64,000 bases of DNA from Pyrenula massariospora (taxonomy: Eukaryota; Ascomycota; Eurotiomycetes; Pyrenulales; Pyrenulaceae): the NCBI GenBank assembly GCA_021030905.1, contig JAGFMI010000002.1, forward strand, positions 1,240,001-1,304,000, given 5' to 3'. The stretch's first letter is position 1, and every line of letters begins with the position of its first letter. The position numbers were made by a program, and so were the translations under genes. The notes beneath the pieces are model-generated. The model did not search any database. It worked only from the letters and a program-made list of their open reading frames with translations, and was not told the origin of the DNA. Below are positions 56,197 through 64,000 of the stretch, one piece after another.

Positions 56197-56736
56197 CTAC
56201 CTGTCCGCCTCGCCGACCTCAGTCTTGAAACGAACCGTCTGCTGACGTGCTTTGAGTTTGTCAGCCTCGCCAACCTCGGTCTTGAAGCGAACTGTCTGCT
56301 GGCGCGCCTTAAGCTTGTCAGCCTCACCGACCTCAGTCTTGAATCGGACTGTCTGCTGGCGAGTCTTCAACTTGTCGGCCTCGTCGACCTCAGTTTTGAA
56401 GCGAACTGTTTGTTGGCGAACCTTCAATTTGTCGGCTTCATCGACCTCTGTCTTGAATCGGACCGTCTGCTGGCGCGCCTTCAGCTTATCTGCGTCGACT
56501 TCTGTCTTGAATCGGACCGTCTGTTGGCGAGCTTTAAGCTTATCTGCGTTGACCCCGGTTTTGAAGCGAACGGTCTGCTGGCGGGCTTTGAGCTTGTCGG
56601 CTTCATCAACTTCAGTCTTGAAGCGGACCGTTTGCTGCCGTGCCTTGAGATTGTTAAGTGCAGGCTGCGGGCTTATTATCGCTGCTGCCCATGAGGACAC
56701 AGCAAAGGCAGAAAGGATGGCGACGGACAGCTTCAT
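56197..56736 (-). CDS. Secreted tandem-repeat protein, candidate ribosomal-peptide precursor
   Basis: A single frame of 179 residues. Residues 1-19 are a signal peptide (MKLSVAILSAFAVSSWAAA), then a 10-residue spacer, then eight head-to-tail repeats of 18 or 19 residues to the stop. The unit is LKARQQTVRFKTEVDEADK. It varies only at Ala3 (Val, Thr), Glu13 (Gly), Asp15 (Gly, Asn), the deletion of one residue in units 2 and 3, and the final Lys (Arg). The DNA units differ at many synonymous sites, so selection keeps the peptide. Signal peptide plus repeats is the layout of dikaritin precursors (UstA type) and other Kex2-processed proteins, but no KR or RR occurs here; a basic LKAR may serve instead. 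Two UstYa-like genes follow on the right. Other options: a cell-wall repeat protein or a surface peptide. Confidence 0.8.
   Translation of the reverse strand: MKLSVAILSAFAVSSWAAAIISPQPALNNLKARQQTVRFKTEVDEADKLKARQQTVRFKTGVNADKLKARQQTVRFKTEVDADKLKARQQTVRFKTEVDEADKLKVRQQTVRFKTEVDEADKLKTRQQTVRFKTEVGEADKLKARQQTVRFKTEVGEADKLKARQQTVRFKTEVGEADR
56200..56649 (-). repeat. Eight tandem coding repeats of 54-57 nt
   Basis: The units are 57 nt (six copies) or 54 nt (two copies, second and third from the protein start). They are all in one frame with no stop. They differ from each other mainly at third codon positions. Confidence 0.9.
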
Positions 56737-57596
56737 GTTGGACTAGATGCTCACAAGTTCTGAAGTCTGTAGGAGCAAAGGATAAATACACTGAAGAAAG
56801 AAGGTAAGACTTGTGTAATTGAAGGGAAAAGAATCAAGCAATAAGTCCGATCTTTATATCAGCATCCTCCAGACCGGTGCCCATATGCCGACCTTTTTGA
56901 ATGTACCTTTCTTTTCTTTTGTTTCTCCACTCATCGGTCTCTTGACCGCACATTTCTGTCCTCTGTTCTTGATTGTCAGTGGTCCCTTCACATCGCTAAG
57001 ATATTGGATCGACAGACGCTGATTTTCTTTTCATGTCACATGCTGGTAACTATCTACCGAGTATGGGAAGTTCGAAGCCCGCGTAGGAGCTAGCAACGTT
57101 GCAAGGAGCTGCTGACCCTGCATAAGCGATTTATGATGGTTGTGATCAGCCCTTCGCTGGAGCGAATTGTGGCCTGTTGGTGTATCCTAGACGTTTTCGG
57201 AAATATTCATCATTTCGGTGAGAGATCGCCCGTGGTGGCTGTCCGGGCGATGAGCGGTGGCTTGCTGGAGACTTTTGTCCTCGCTGAAATCTAACGATTT
57301 TTGGTATGTGCAGAATTCGGACCCTACGATAAGGCTGCTCTTAAGATCTCGAGCTCGGATCAAGGCACATTTCCTAATGAAGTTAGGCCTATTCTAAGAG
57401 ACGAGCATTATCGTGGCGGTCTAGCATTCCGTCTCTGATCGGATTAACGTCACTTGAACTAGACCGAAATGTTTCTAGGGAAAGACGCTCCACATGTTCT
57501 CAACACGCAGTTGATATTCGCATACCCGTTGCCTCAAAGACTTTCGCAAATTACCTTGGTTCTGAGTACTGTCATCTTAGAATCCGGAGGAAAAAC
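56737..57596. other. Intergenic between divergent precursor and UstYa-like gene
   Basis: 860 bp separating the repeat precursor (minus) and the first UstYa-like gene (plus), a likely shared control region. No coding frame is supported. A short plus frame at 56819-57022 is hydrophobic but has no start context. Confidence 0.4.
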
Positions 57597-58325
57597 ATGA
57601 CCACAATGGCATACGAATCAATAAGGAAAGCTTTAGGAAGACACCAGAAACTCGAAACGATGAAAGAGGCCAAATTCGTTAAAGTTCCTTCAGATGACGA
57701 AGCTGCGGAACCACTGACTGGAAGGATGTCTACAAGATCAAACCGCCGGGAATATGCATCAACGAAGAGGATTGCACTCAGCGTCGGCTTTGGCATTCTC
57801 ATCTTCCTACTCCTCGCTGATCTCATCCACAAGATCGTTCAAGAACAGCGAGATTTGAAGCGATACCATTTTATCTCTTGCGGTGGAACAGCCGCTGAAG
57901 CTCGTGCGGCAGGCTGCCATTACGAAGCAATGCACCGCTCTTGGATTCCCGATGCCTGCTACTTCAGCGAGCCCTCGGAAGAATACGATCCGTACAGTGA
58001 CCGCGACTGGTACGCGGACGCCAACATGACCATTCCAGCAAACACGGATTTATTACGCTCTGGTGATCTTAAGATGGCATTCACTCAGTATTTTCACGAC
58101 GAACATTGCCTTTATGGATGGCGCAAGCTCGCCATCGCCGTTGAGAAGAAGCTTGACATGATTGATAGCAAGTCTTACAATATTCATCATACATCCCATT
58201 GTGCGAGGAACATTGCGGATATGCTGAGGAAAAGCTATGATCCGAAGTGGGATTGGTATTTTGATGATCAGTATACAGAGAGTCCGCTGATGTTTCAGAC
58301 CTGCATTCCCTTGAAGTGGAAATGA
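57597..58325 (+). CDS. UstYa-like membrane protein with twin HxxHC motifs (first)
   Basis: A single exon of 242 residues. A basic cytosolic N-terminus is followed by one TM helix at about residues 59-78 (IALSVGFGILIFLLLADLI). The rest lies in the lumen or outside. It has a Cys-containing block (SCGGTAAEARAAGCHYEAM then WIPDACYF) and two HxxHC motifs: HDEHC at 167-171 and HTSHC at 198-202. Type II topology with paired HxxHC motifs is the signature of the UstYa (DUF3328) family, enzymes that oxidatively cyclise ribosomal peptides and some other substrates. The GC..WIPDAC block is common in one branch of such fungal proteins. It lies head to head with the repeat precursor, 860 bp away. Activity and substrate are inferred. 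Confidence 0.78.
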   Translation: MTTMAYESIRKALGRHQKLETMKEAKFVKVPSDDEAAEPLTGRMSTRSNRREYASTKRIALSVGFGILIFLLLADLIHKIVQEQRDLKRYHFISCGGTAAEARAAGCHYEAMHRSWIPDACYFSEPSEEYDPYSDRDWYADANMTIPANTDLLRSGDLKMAFTQYFHDEHCLYGWRKLAIAVEKKLDMIDSKSYNIHHTSHCARNIADMLRKSYDPKWDWYFDDQYTESPLMFQTCIPLKWK

Positions 58326-58978
58326 ATTGCAATGCTCAGTCAAAATTGCTATTTCGAAACGAAATTATATTGATTTAAGTGTACATCATTCATATTCCTA
58401 CCAACTCGACGGGTTTAGAATATTTCTCAAATGGCCAAAGTCACGTGTTTCACAACTTTCCGCTCTTGGCAGCAGAGCGGCTCGAGCAATATCTGTTAGC
58501 TCACACTCGTAGGGCGTAGTGTCTGTCCCTTGCCCAACGACTTCCAGCTTAGCACATCGGGAAAAGGCGAAGTTTCAGGCCGATAACCAGGATTAACTTC
58601 ACGTAATCCTCTCGGAAGGATTCGCCTTATCAGACGGTCGAACTCTATCATGTTCGTCGGTCCCTGACTGACGTTATCTCAATGCACTAGGCAATCTGCA
58701 TGTTCCGAGCTCAATATTGTGCCTAGCTCGCTTATTTAGCGCTTCTCTAGCGCCTCGAGCTTAATATCATGCATGATGCGCTTTTACAATGTTGCAATTG
58801 TAGAGAAGGAAGTAAGAAGATCTTCTCGCGTATCACCGCTCTTCCGGCTTTTCATGTCGGTGAGCGCGATTTTGGGAGAATCAACTCACCCCTCGTCTCC
58901 TTCAAACATCTGCTCTGATTTCTAGTTTACTTGATCTCGTTGTGACCAAACAATACTCTTCATGAATCGGTATTCAAG
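58326..58978. other. Intergenic between the two UstYa-like genes
   Basis: 653 bp between genes on the same strand, holding the first gene's 3' flank and the second's promoter. No coding frame is supported. Confidence 0.4.
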
Positions 58979-60091
58979 ATGTCCACCCAAGCAAAGGAGA
59001 GTCTAGCCCCTCGTACTGAGAGAGATATTCTCCATCTTTTGACAGATATCACCACTTCAAACTTTTCGACAAGAACTTGTTTCACTGCCTCCGAAAGAGA
59101 GGAATTTCTTCTTTGGACACTGCCAGTTGCTGAGGTAGCACGATGCTCACTGCAAAGAGCAGCTCAGGAACTTTTCAAGTTCATCACCTTTTCCGACGAG
59201 ACAACCATTTCTCTCAGCTTCAGTGCTGCGACTTCCAAGACTGAAACCCCGGAAACTACATTCTTACTCGTCGCTTCACGGGTTAATAGGGAAGTCTCAA
59301 ATCTAGTTGACGTACCGTCGAATGTCCAGTTCAAGCAACAAGAACCCCATGATTCTAGATCCCAGCTGTCAAATCTGAGAAGATGGTGGACGAAACTCTC
59401 AAGCCAACAACTCTACCTCCCCCTTCACGAAACAACCGACAGCAGCCATGAACCCCGAGCCCGCCATCACCGTCGCCTCATCCTCACATCCCTCTCCATC
59501 TTCGCGACCCTCCTCACCCTCGCCCTGGCCGCCTACATCCTCCTCCCGCTCGCCTCCCACCCCCACCCCTGGCGCCGCTACACCACCGGCACCAGCCACG
59601 GCCCGCAATACCAACTCCAGCTCTCCCACCACAACGTCACCACCTGGAAACAGTCCTCCCGCTACAACCCCGCCGACTGGCGCCTCCGCCTCGACGACCA
59701 ATCCCTCATCCCCGCCGCCCTCTGGACGCCCGAGGAAGAGCGCTACCAGCGCTGGTTCCGCCACCGCTACCCGGAAAAGGAGCGCATCCGCCAGGATGGA
59801 TTGTTTGCCGAGGAAGCGTTCCTGGCTGATCCGTTTGCGATCCAGGTGCCGACGGACGCGGCGTTTCACACGGCGCATTGTGTGTTAACGTTGAGGAGGT
59901 ACTGGTGGGCGAGGGAGAGCGGGCGGCATTTGTGTCCGAGGGATTTGGACTTCAGGCATATGCGGCATTGTTTGGATTCGCTGGATGCGCTGGTGTTTCC
60001 GGAGGGGGTGAGGGGGGAGGTGGAGAAGGAGGGGGAGGAGGATGAGGAGGTGTATTTGATTTGGAAGACGAAGGTTTGCTTTGATGAGTGA
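58979..60091 (+). CDS. UstYa-like membrane protein with twin HxxHC motifs (second)
   Basis: A single open frame of 370 residues. The UstYa-like part starts at about residue 160 with a basic stop-transfer (RARHHRR) and a TM helix at 166-190. The lumenal part carries HTAHC at 297-301 and HMRHC at 327-331. The spacing of 30 residues between motifs equals that in the gene to the left (31). The first 150 residues are unusual for the family, Ser/Thr-rich and without a recognised domain. Their codon use is unbiased while from about 59450 third bases are almost all C, later G. This suggests a fused or wrongly included upstream part; an internal start near 59450 is possible. Likely an oxidase acting with its neighbour. 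Confidence 0.75.
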   Translation: MSTQAKESLAPRTERDILHLLTDITTSNFSTRTCFTASEREEFLLWTLPVAEVARCSLQRAAQELFKFITFSDETTISLSFSAATSKTETPETTFLLVASRVNREVSNLVDVPSNVQFKQQEPHDSRSQLSNLRRWWTKLSSQQLYLPLHETTDSSHEPRARHHRRLILTSLSIFATLLTLALAAYILLPLASHPHPWRRYTTGTSHGPQYQLQLSHHNVTTWKQSSRYNPADWRLRLDDQSLIPAALWTPEEERYQRWFRHRYPEKERIRQDGLFAEEAFLADPFAIQVPTDAAFHTAHCVLTLRRYWWARESGRHLCPRDLDFRHMRHCLDSLDALVFPEGVRGEVEKEGEEDEEVYLIWKTKVCFDE

Positions 60092-60288
60092 TGGTTGGGG
60101 GTGATTTTTTTTCTCAAGCCGTTGGTTAGATAGTTGCAGGAAAGCCGTATTGTCCTGAATAGATTTTTCGCTCGATAGAAGCACTCAGATCGCGGCCAGC
60201 GATCTATGATCCTCTCCGACACGGACAATATCCAGCCATCGATCTCCAGACCCCATCTCAAAATCGCTAACCATCGTATCACCACCAA

Positions 60289-61928
60289 CTAGCCCTCATC
60301 GTCCCCCCCAACAATAAACGCCTCCCTCTCCCCCTCCTCAGCACACTCCACCACCCCATCAATCCCCTTCTCCCCTCCATCTCCCCTCCCCCGCCTCGCC
60401 ACATACCACACGGCCCCGAGAACTCCAGCCTCGGCGACCAGCATCACACAAAACAGGGTCCACGCCCTCCCGCTAGCGGACGCGAGCCGCAGGCCCCTGG
60501 TCGGATCAGCGGCGGTTAGAATAGCGCTAAGATGGTAGTACAAACGGTGCGGGGTGGGGCGGGAGGGGAGGGGAGCCGATTGCGAAGATAACGGAGCGGG
60601 TGGGGCGGTGGGGTGGTTGGGGTAGGGGAAACTTACAGCGCCATGTTGATAGCGATTCCGATGATTAGCGTGCGGCCGAGGCTGGTGTGGAAGTGAGAGA
60701 GCGTGCTGTGTGCTGTGCCGGTGGCGGCATGGCGGAGGTGGTGCTGGTGGCGGTGGTACCCGAGGAGAGTCTGTAAGGGGAGTGCGAGGACGAGGAGTGT
60801 TCCGAAGATCTGGTGGGGCGATGTGAAGGGCCGGTTCTGGGGTTTGGAGCAAGGATTAGCGGTCGATTTTCGACAAATTTTGAAAAGTGTTATTTGTGTG
60901 GTAAAAGGTGGTGCGGCTGAGGAAGGGGCACCTACCATGGACATCTTCAGGCCCACCGCGCCTGCGGCAAATGCCGTTAAAGCGGCGACGGCTTGTATGG
61001 ATACATGGAAAAGGTGAGAATTTCGGTGACCAGTGCGGATCGCGGCGATTCCGAGGACTAGGGCAAGATGCGATGCGGCGAAGAGCTGGCCGTGCACTGT
61101 CGTCATGCTTGAGGTTTGGGAGCTCGCTGGGCTCGCTTGGATCGAGACCCTGTCGGGCGACACGCGCGGAATTTCCACTTCTTCCTCCGATATGAAGCTC
61201 ACCGACATATCCGTGTGCGATATGCCTAATGTCGAGAACGTCAGCATTACTGCAATTGCGAGGGTACCGGGGACTTGCCGTAGTCGGTGTGGTGGTGGAT
61301 TGGAAAGGCGACGTCGGACGTTTGCCCAATTTGGTTGGAATTCGTAGCCCAGATGTAGCTTTGCGAGGTAGACGTAAGGTCAACTTGCGTCCCTGTCCAT
61401 TTCTCGCAACTATAGCAGATGATCAATGCAGAATGGTAGCCGTGGTCGTCAACTTGATGATCAAGCGTGCAAAATGATGGTCCGCTTTCTAGATTCTCGA
61501 CTATCTGCGGTGGATTGTGACCGCTATCAATTGATCAGCAACGAGAAACAAGTAAAGAGACCAATCGAGTACAATGTAGTTCGAACACCAACAGTGACAT
61601 CTGCCATAGCTATCAGCCAGAGTTGTGGTACTCTTCAGTAAGGACACATACCACCTACTTGCTCACCTGGATACATCACGAACATCAGGGAGCCGTCCAT
61701 TTTCTTGCCCCATCCGAATGCGGCCCAACCGACTCGGTCTTGGAATTTGGTAGACATGCTTAGATAAAGATCCCTGTTACCCGACGATGCATTTGTGTGT
61801 GAAGAGAACGCAACACAAAGATCGGTCTTGAGTAGTGGTTGCTGGAAGCAAACTTGTTCCTGTTGAGATGTAGCCAGGGCAAGCGACATGAAGAGGCAAA
61901 GAGCTTGAAAGTAAATCTTTATCATCAT
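60289..61928 (-). CDS. DOMON cytochrome plus cytochrome b561 membrane protein
   Basis: A multi-exon gene read leftward. Exon 1 (61928-61652) has a signal peptide (MMIKIYFQALCLFMSLALA) and the start of a CDH-type cytochrome (DOMON) domain: LYLSMSTKFQDRVGWAAFGWG, MDGSLMFVMYPGE. A 51-nt intron joins it to DVTVGVRTT (from 61600). A further exon ends DVAFPIHHHTDYG. The intron 61278-61226 has a GCAAGT donor. The b561 part then has GQLFAASHLALVLGIAAIRTG, SIQAVAALTAFAAGAVGL, HQIFGTLLVLALPLQTLLGYHRHQHH and FHTSLGRTLIIGIAINMAL, with His pairs for haem. It should pass electrons across a membrane to an outside acceptor. The intron near 61550-61450 is not fixed in phase. Confidence 0.75.
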
Positions 61929-62428
61929 GACTGGTATTTGGAAGAGCAAGCGGCTGGGAATGTCAACCCGCGCGCGAGGTTGTTCCAAGAATTAGATCAG
62001 GGTAGAGAATAAGAGAGCCTAGAAATAGTCCTTTAACAAAACATAGACGTGACACATTGAGAATGCACTTGAAGTTCGAAACGCGGTGCGCTTGTAGACC
62101 CCAGGAGATTAAACACGCGCTCCATAGAGTGGGCTAGATGGATGAGGGAGTAGTGTAATATCGAACAGCAGCTGGAATGATCGACGTTGGGCACGTGAGA
62201 GGATGTCGTCTCGTAGCTAAGTCAGGCTCAAATTCTACGGCAGCCCCTCTCCTGCACTTGCTCTCATGGCAGTGATTCTTACGTACCTCAAATGCGTAGC
62301 GACTCGCACCAACCTACGAATTATTTGAATGTCAAGTTTAAGTTGACGATTGCTTCGGACTCCAAACGTCAAGACATCCCACAAGTTTTCACGTTCCGCC
62401 CTTTAACGCCGTACTTACTTCGCCGACC
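61929..62428. other. Intergenic between divergent genes
   Basis: 500 bp holding the promoters of the cytochrome gene (minus) and the small kinase (plus). No gene is seen. Confidence 0.4.
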
Positions 62429-63396
62429 TTGGACGCTATAAATCAAGGCATGCGCTTTAGTTGTCTCTTACCAGGTATTATCACCTCTTTGACTTTAATT
62501 AAGGCGGGCTTTTCTGCATCGATTCCAATTCACGGCTCTCGATACACACTTCTTGACGAAGCCCCGGCCGGCGAGGGGGTCGGGACTGTTGTTCGGAAAG
62601 TTCGAGGCGTTGCAGATTTCCAAACATATGCGGCGAAATTCTTCGATCTATCTGACGCGTGGCAAAAGCAAGTCCTGACGCGTGAATACGTGTTCGGTCA
62701 TATTCTTGACCATGAGCATATTGCTCGCACGATAGACATTGTTGACGACGGCCCAAGCCCTTGTATCATAATGGAGTACTTTCCGACGGAGATGCTGACG
62801 GTATTGGTAAGAAGGGAGCTTTCGATCAATGAGACAGACGTCCTTTTTAAACAAATACTGGCCGGCATTGCACACATGCACAGCCTTGGTGTAGCCCACC
62901 GTGACTTGAAGATGGACAACGTCCTATTAGACGATAATGGGAACGCAAAAATTATCGATTTTGGAAGCGCAAGTTTTGGCAGAAATATAATATCCGGACA
63001 TGTCGAGTTAGCTTATGGTAAGACCGTCATCTCGTCCTCAAGACTTTCAGCTTCTAACAGACTTTGCCGAAAGGATTATGGGGATCTCAACCATTCTCCG
63101 CCCCCGAGTGCCAGGAAGAGCGGAAATACGACCCTATCATGGCAGACATATGGTCTCTTGGAGTATTGTACATTTCGATGGTCTTGGGAGACTTACCTTG
63201 GGACAGTGCGACTTTCGGTGATGATGCGTTTGCTCACTTTTTTGGTGCAGGGGACAAAGACCACACAGCACTTATGGGCCTGATTCCGCCAAGGTCAAGA
63301 CATCTCGTCGGCGCTATGCTGAATATTGATCCCAATCGACGCCCCAACATGGTCAGGGTGTTCGCCGATCCATGGATTAGCGGTATTCGCATCTAA
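62429..63396 (+). CDS. Small Ser/Thr protein kinase
   Basis: Exons 62429-63017 and 63074-63396 give 303 residues; the 56-nt intron (GTAAGA donor, AAAG acceptor) makes AYG run into LWGSQPFSAPE, the activation-segment end. The kinase is complete in key residues: GEGVGTVV glycine loop, AAKFF lysine, MEYFPTEML hinge, HRDLKMDNVLL catalytic loop, DFGSAS and DIWSLGVLYISMVLG. The N-terminus is short and hydrophobic from the first Met, so the true start may be at the second Met (62450) or come from an upstream exon. Similar to fungal Hal4/Npr1-like or hybrid kinases in the DFGSA motif; the role is unknown. Confidence 0.8.
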
Positions 63397-63763
63397 AACC
63401 TTGAAACACTTTTCCCGCTTACCAAGAGTGCCGTTTTCATTGTAACCTCACCATCTTTCTAACACCAAGGTTGACCAGCCGTTGCGATAGGGCTTGAGCC
63501 AGAGGAAGAAGCGCTTGATTGGAATCTTGGTGCAGGTCATTCATTTTCTTGGTACCGCTTCTCCTCCAGCAGTAAATATTCGGGCACGTCTCTCCCTCCA
63601 CCCACGGCTGTTCCAAGATTTTCCTTTCCATCATTTCGACTACCCCCAAAGCTCAACTCGAAAAGCGCAACTTGCAAAGCGCAACTCAAAAAGATCACTT
63701 TCAAAGACCCAATTCCAATCCACAAATCTAGAACAATCACCGAGCAGAATTTAGCTTAGCGAC
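63397..63763. other. Intergenic between convergent genes
   Basis: 367 bp with the 3' flanks of the kinase and the transporter. A plus frame at 63494-63754 with repeated short words (AAAGCGCAACT) has no coding support. Confidence 0.4.
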
Positions 63764-64000
63764 TCAATCATCCTTCTTGCCGACAGTGCCTCCCTTAGAC
63801 AGACCAAAGAGGGCAACGATTACCACAACGGCCGTACCAGCAAAGATTGTCCAGAACGCTGCTCGGTAGCCTTCCATGAGCGATGTGGGATCCAGTTCGT
63901 CACTTGAGTGTTCAGTTACCGATGCTGCAATCGCTGCAGTGGCGGCGAGGCCAACAGAGTTGCCGAATTGGGATACTTCGCTAAAGACGCCGCCGGCGAG
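63764..64000 (-). CDS. MFS drug-efflux-type transporter, C-terminal end
   Basis: The gene is cut by the right edge; 79 codons are visible down to TGA at 63764-63766. The frame reads GGVFSEVSQFGNSVGLAATA, then GYRAAFWTIFAGTAVVVIVALFGL and a short charged tail. GVFxxxSQxGNSVGLA followed by GYRAAFW is the TM13-TM14 region of the 14-TM DHA2 multidrug exporters of the major facilitator superfamily. Such exporters often accompany fungal natural-product genes, which fits the neighbouring UstYa-like genes but is not proof. The rest of the gene lies outside the window. Confidence 0.82.
   Translation of the reverse strand, partial: LAGGVFSEVSQFGNSVGLAATAAIAASVTEHSSDELDPTSLMEGYRAAFWTIFAGTAVVVIVALFGLSKGGTVGKKDD

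Noticed and set aside
56197-56746. Tandem repeat taken as a CRISPR array or as plus-strand leucine-rich coding sequence
   Set aside because: Units are head to tail without unique spacers and form a continuous minus-strand frame with a signal peptide. The open plus-strand frames are antisense shadows of the same repeats.

Overview
The window is nuclear DNA from a filamentous ascomycete (Pezizomycotina). Genes are broken by short introns of about 40-90 nt with GT..AG borders and CTAAC/CTGAC-like branch sites. Families found almost only in such fungi are present: Zn2Cys6 regulators, HET domain, HeLo domain, UstYa-like proteins, SAT4-type rhodopsin-fold proteins, Sulfotransfer_4. A decayed hAT transposase carries stops of the kind left by C-to-T mutation. 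I saw no rRNA, convincing tRNA, CRISPR or bacterial operon structure.

Layout. 0-16.6 kb is a general metabolic and secretory stretch: the 3' end of a glycosidase, a seven-exon C2H2 plus Zn2Cys6 regulator, a rhodopsin-fold membrane protein, a secreted S10 serine carboxypeptidase, a secreted SnoaL-like protein, a GT8 glycosyltransferase and a mitochondrial 1-Cys peroxiredoxin. 18-25 kb holds three membrane proteins of unknown function. 26.6-27.3 kb is the hAT relic, followed by a sulfotransferase-fold protein. 29.6-50.5 kb is rich in non-self-recognition-type genes: a STAND-type N-terminal domain/ankyrin gene with a frameshift, an F-box gene with an in-frame stop before an acidic tail, a HET-domain gene, and a divergent pair of a HeLo-pseudokinase and a protein kinase-TPR. 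Between them are a 2-oxoglutarate dioxygenase and a tail-to-tail pair of a Zn2Cys6 regulator and a short-chain dehydrogenase. 51.8-53.2 kb is a probably damaged secreted protein gene.

54-64 kb is the most interesting part. A secreted precursor of eight near-identical 18-19-residue repeats lies beside two membrane-anchored proteins, each with the twin HxxHC motifs of UstYa oxidases. A DOMON-cytochrome b561 protein, a small kinase and the end of an MFS exporter follow. This resembles a fungal ribosomal-peptide (dikaritin-type) cluster, but the repeats lack the usual KR/RR processing sites, so the assignment is inference.

A second theme is the HeLo-pseudokinase (45.3-47.0 kb) sharing a 321-bp promoter gap with an intact kinase-TPR gene. 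HeLo plus pseudokinase is the layout of animal MLKL, so the pair may be a kinase-controlled cell-death switch. Several genes also change from C-rich to G-rich third codon positions along their length, an odd composition pattern described in the findings. All exon structures were worked out by eye from reading frames and splice signals.
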